This document shows positions 60,901 to 64,000 of a stretch of 64,000 nucleotides of DNA, one piece after another (within the stretch, counting starts at the first letter, position 1; every line of letters begins with the position of its first letter). Source of the stretch: Cloeon dipterum (lineage: Eukaryota > Arthropoda > Insecta > Ephemeroptera > Baetidae); the NCBI RefSeq assembly GCF_949628265.1, contig NC_088788.1, positions 9,176,001 to 9,240,000 on the forward strand, read 5' to 3'. Under the pieces are notes generated by a model, which had not been told where the DNA came from, made no database searches, and saw only the letters and a program-made list of their open reading frames with translations. Made by a program: the position numbers and the translations under genes.

Positions 60901-63900
60901 TAATAAATTCATGTTCCTCCTCTATGACGTCGCACCACGAGCCAAGGTAGCAAAAGTCCTGCGTTTACTCAAGTTGGCAGCCGCCAGGGCTGAATCGGGA
61001 CCTTTGGTATTTTGGCTCGCGGTTTACATGTGTGTACGAGTGTGTTTGTTTGTTTGTTTGTTTGTGTGTATGTGGTCTCGCTTAAATGTTAAAAATCTAT
61101 TACAAAATCTGAAATGAGAGGAGACATCGTGGTGTTTGCTCTGTTCTTCTTCTCTGCCACGCAAAATCTTAAGTAAAAATTCTCGATACAATTTTGGATG
61201 CACAATTCGAAAAAAAGAAACCGAGTTAACCATAGAGTAAATAAAAATTGCATGTATAATTATGTTATTGTGGTGTGTAAAATATTTTCACTTAAGCTTA
61301 CTATCATTTTCAACTATTCCGTTTAATATGTGAGATGATGATTTTCGGTTTAACGCGCGTGTTGGTTACCTCGCTTTGGGAATTAAGTTTTTCTTAAAAA
61401 AAAATAATAATAATCAATAATAACAACAACTGATGACTTGGATGGAGAAACATGGACACCGAATTTCCTGTCTATACACAATTTCGCTACGAGGATCAAT
61501 CACACTAGAGCAAAAGTTGCCATTTTAACGTAATCATCTCGCGGATATACATAAAAAACTTGTTACGATTAAAATTACACAGAACACAATTAAGCTTTGC
61601 TAATCAATTAAAAAAGAATTAACGCAAATCCAACGTCATCATCTTCATCATATTAGAGCAGGTACCAGTAAAATCCAAATTTACTTTTTCTTTTTAATTC
61701 ACTTCTTGTCACCTTCTGGACTCCCCTCAATTCCTCTTCACTTCCAGGTTCACTTATTCGAGTTCGATTTCAAGTCGCGGCAACGGCAACGACGGCGGGA
61801 GTCCAAAAGCACTTAAGACCGAACCGAATTGTGTCTATCACAACACAATGCGCAGCATAATTAATCATATTTAACTCATTATCATTTCCATAACAACATT
61901 ACATAAAAACAACAAATCATCTCATCTCTGTTTCTTTTTCTTCTGTTTTCTCGTGTCTAACTATAATATTTATATAGAATTAAACAATTACTTATTAATT
62001 AATAGCAGAGGTTAGTAATGAACATTTTCCTAAGGTTTAAGAGCGAACAGACAGCATTTACACCGGAAAAATCATTTTCAGCGCAGCATTCATCCACGAG
62101 AAAATTGTAAATATATATTATACGTGTGTGTATACTTTAATTCATTAATTAACCATTTGTCTGCTGGATTACACAGCGTGAGTGGGTGTGTTTCTCCTTT
62201 TTAATTTATACGTGTTTAGTTTATAAGTGTGTGTGTGTGTGTACTGAGAGTTTTCATTTTTATGCTCATAAAAATCACCAACGAAAACCAGGACCAAGCA
62301 ATCCGAAATGGAGAAAAAGTGTTAAAGAAGAGTCGCGTGTTTTTTTAATCCTTTCTTTTTGTATGCAAAATGGAAAAGGTGAAAAAGCGTCGTCGCGGTA
62401 ACTGATCGAAACGCGTTTGTTACAAAACTCTGGTTTTGAAGGCCACTATACTCTCATTTTTTTTACGTGGAAAAAACTGAACAAGCCCCGTTCCGTCCAG
62501 ACAAAATTTCCGCCTCGCACTGAACACACACTGGGTGATAATTAAAAAATCCTGCTCTCGTCTTTTGTGTGGCTTGGTCCTTCGGATGTTTGTAATATAT
62601 TGTACGTGCAAAACCGAAAAAGGAGACAAAATTCTGGGCAAGGATCTCGATTTTTTTTCGTTCTCAACAAGTGTGACAATTTTGATTCACTACACTGCGT
62701 GGGCACATTACATTGTTATCTTTTTTTTCTTTCTTTCGGTGTGTACATATACAAATCGTCTAGTTAATCTAATTTACGAGTGTGTGTGCTTGCTTTTTCG
62801 CCCCCCAGGGTTAATGAGAGGAGATAGAAGAGCGCGTCTTTCGTTTACATGAGTAGCAGGGTTGTTAATTTTTTCCATTAATTTGTATCTCCAACAACTC
62901 TCGGTAATAATCTCATGAAATTCCGCTATACAGTAATGAATTAATTAGCGTGTTTATCTTGAGTAGATTTAATAGTAGTGTGTTCATGTGTGTGTTTGTG
63001 AAATATTATTATCTGAATTTTTGCCTCATTGCCCGCCCAGCAATCCGTATTTTGTATAGAGATTACACGAGTGCATGTTTTTATTTGTATTTTTTTTTCT
63101 GAATAAGACACACTTATTGTTATTAATAAGTCCTCCGCAGAGAGAATCAACACACCACCACGTCTTTTGTTTTGTTTGTTTGTTTGTTTGTTTGTTTGTT
63201 CAATCACCTCTCGTCATCCAGTGCGAATTTCTCTCTTTTAAAAACGACGTACAACATCTACAATAAGGCAAACTTTAATTTAATAATATTTTTGTTGCTC
63301 GCGTTTTCTTTGTTTTAATCTGAATCTAGTTAATTCTTTACATCATCAATGCAAGTCCAGTTCTAAATTGTGTAAATTTCTCCGCGCGCGGGTTATATAA
63401 TAATAATAATAATACTCGATTCTACTTTGTGGCCCTAGCAGCAATCGTCAATTTTTTCTCTGTTAAGTCTCAGTTCTATTGAATATACACTTTTCTCTCA
63501 ACGGCATCGGTAGTTTGTTTAAACAATTATATCTGCGTGTGTTTGTTTATGTACGAATATTGTGCTTGCTTCTGTCTCGTCACGTGAGTGGAAAAACCAA
63601 TCGTGAAAAATCGGGGATCCTCTCCTGTGTGTGGTTTTGTATCTCGCGCGTTATTTTACATATTGATCCTTATTGGCGTATTATTATTACAGCAACAACA
63701 GTGTATATTTAATTAACATCAACAATTCTGTTTCCCTGATCGAAGGTCGCCGCGCGCGAGAACTCGATCGCGCTCGGCCGGCGTCGCTTCCTTGAATCCA
63801 GCCTTATGTAAGGATAAAAGTAGATCGCGTGTGTGTGTGTTTCAGTGAGTGTGAGTATATCTTCCAATATAACCAATTATACTTTGTAATCAAACAACAA

Positions 63901-64000
63901 ACAAATCTTTCCTTAACTAAGTGTAGGGCGAATCAACCTTTTCTCGTCGTCAGTACAAATTCTCCGAGGAATGGGCGCTCCCGAGTCTGTTTTTGGGGGT
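60901..64000. other. Low-complexity non-coding region, possible UTR
   Basis: Simple repeats: GTTT arrays (about 61043-61066 and 63171-63200), GT arrays (62227-62242 and 63828-63842) and an ATA array (63398-63414). A CpG-rich patch lies at 63745-63790. No coding exon could be defended. Such texture is common in long untranslated regions or near promoters, but the strand and the gene are not visible. Confidence 0.35.

Noticed and set aside
61735..61815. Minus-strand GC-richer segment that could be a last exon (ending PRLEIELE)
   Set aside because: Stops lie just upstream and no acceptor is convincing; too short to support.

Overview
The window is AT-rich eukaryotic DNA with short GT-AG introns. 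Two digestive-type M14 zinc carboxypeptidases, a CIA30-domain gene, non-LTR retroelement tails and many MITE-like elements suggest an arthropod, most likely an insect. The species cannot be named from this sequence. No rRNA, tRNA or CRISPR array was recognised.

Left part (1 to about 49.8 kb). This is a stack of repeats built on a head-to-tail multi-kilobase duplication. One anchor sequence recurs at 1, 12819, 25505 and 39789, so the units measure about 12.8, 12.7 and 14.3 kb, followed by a scrambled fourth copy. The order inside a unit is: E15 (15-bp terminal inverted repeats), B (termini CATTATTTTAGCG), C (long terminal inverted repeats around spliced exons), D, then either a foldback insertion with retroelement tails (unit 1) or the E block (units 2 and 3), Y, MITE2, Z and again E15. 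B, C, D, E, X, Y, Z and R are names used only here. Each unit carries private insertions and deletions. Clear recent insertions are a 2-kb foldback element (TATT duplicated), two hAT-like elements with 8-bp target duplications, and a 393-bp MITE bounded by TTAA.

The main biological puzzle is the exon set inside C. Short cassette exons, almost all phase 2 at both ends, encode Ser/Gln/Asn-rich peptides, and one encodes a basic nuclear-localisation-like peptide. In unit 1 they lead into three larger exons ending in a stop supplied by a MITE end. The family was not recognised. Unit 3 has the longest cassette array, partly decayed.

Right part (49.8 to 57.6 kb). This is the conventional gene region: a secreted CIA30-domain protein on + (4 exons, 210 aa), then two tandem carboxypeptidase genes on - (8 exons each, 406 and 410 aa, same intron phases). 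Catalytic and zinc-binding residues are intact in both. The residue equivalent to position 255 of bovine carboxypeptidase A is Asp in one and Gly in the other, which suggests different substrate preference. Both genes share a TATA box plus a 17-bp motif at identical spacing, and about 0.9 kb upstream a conserved block with an 11-bp inverted repeat and a GATA-type site.

Far right (58.7 to 64 kb). This is AT-rich non-coding DNA with one diverged copy of a dispersed repeat, microsatellites, and a short CpG-rich patch near 63.75 kb. No gene is supported there.
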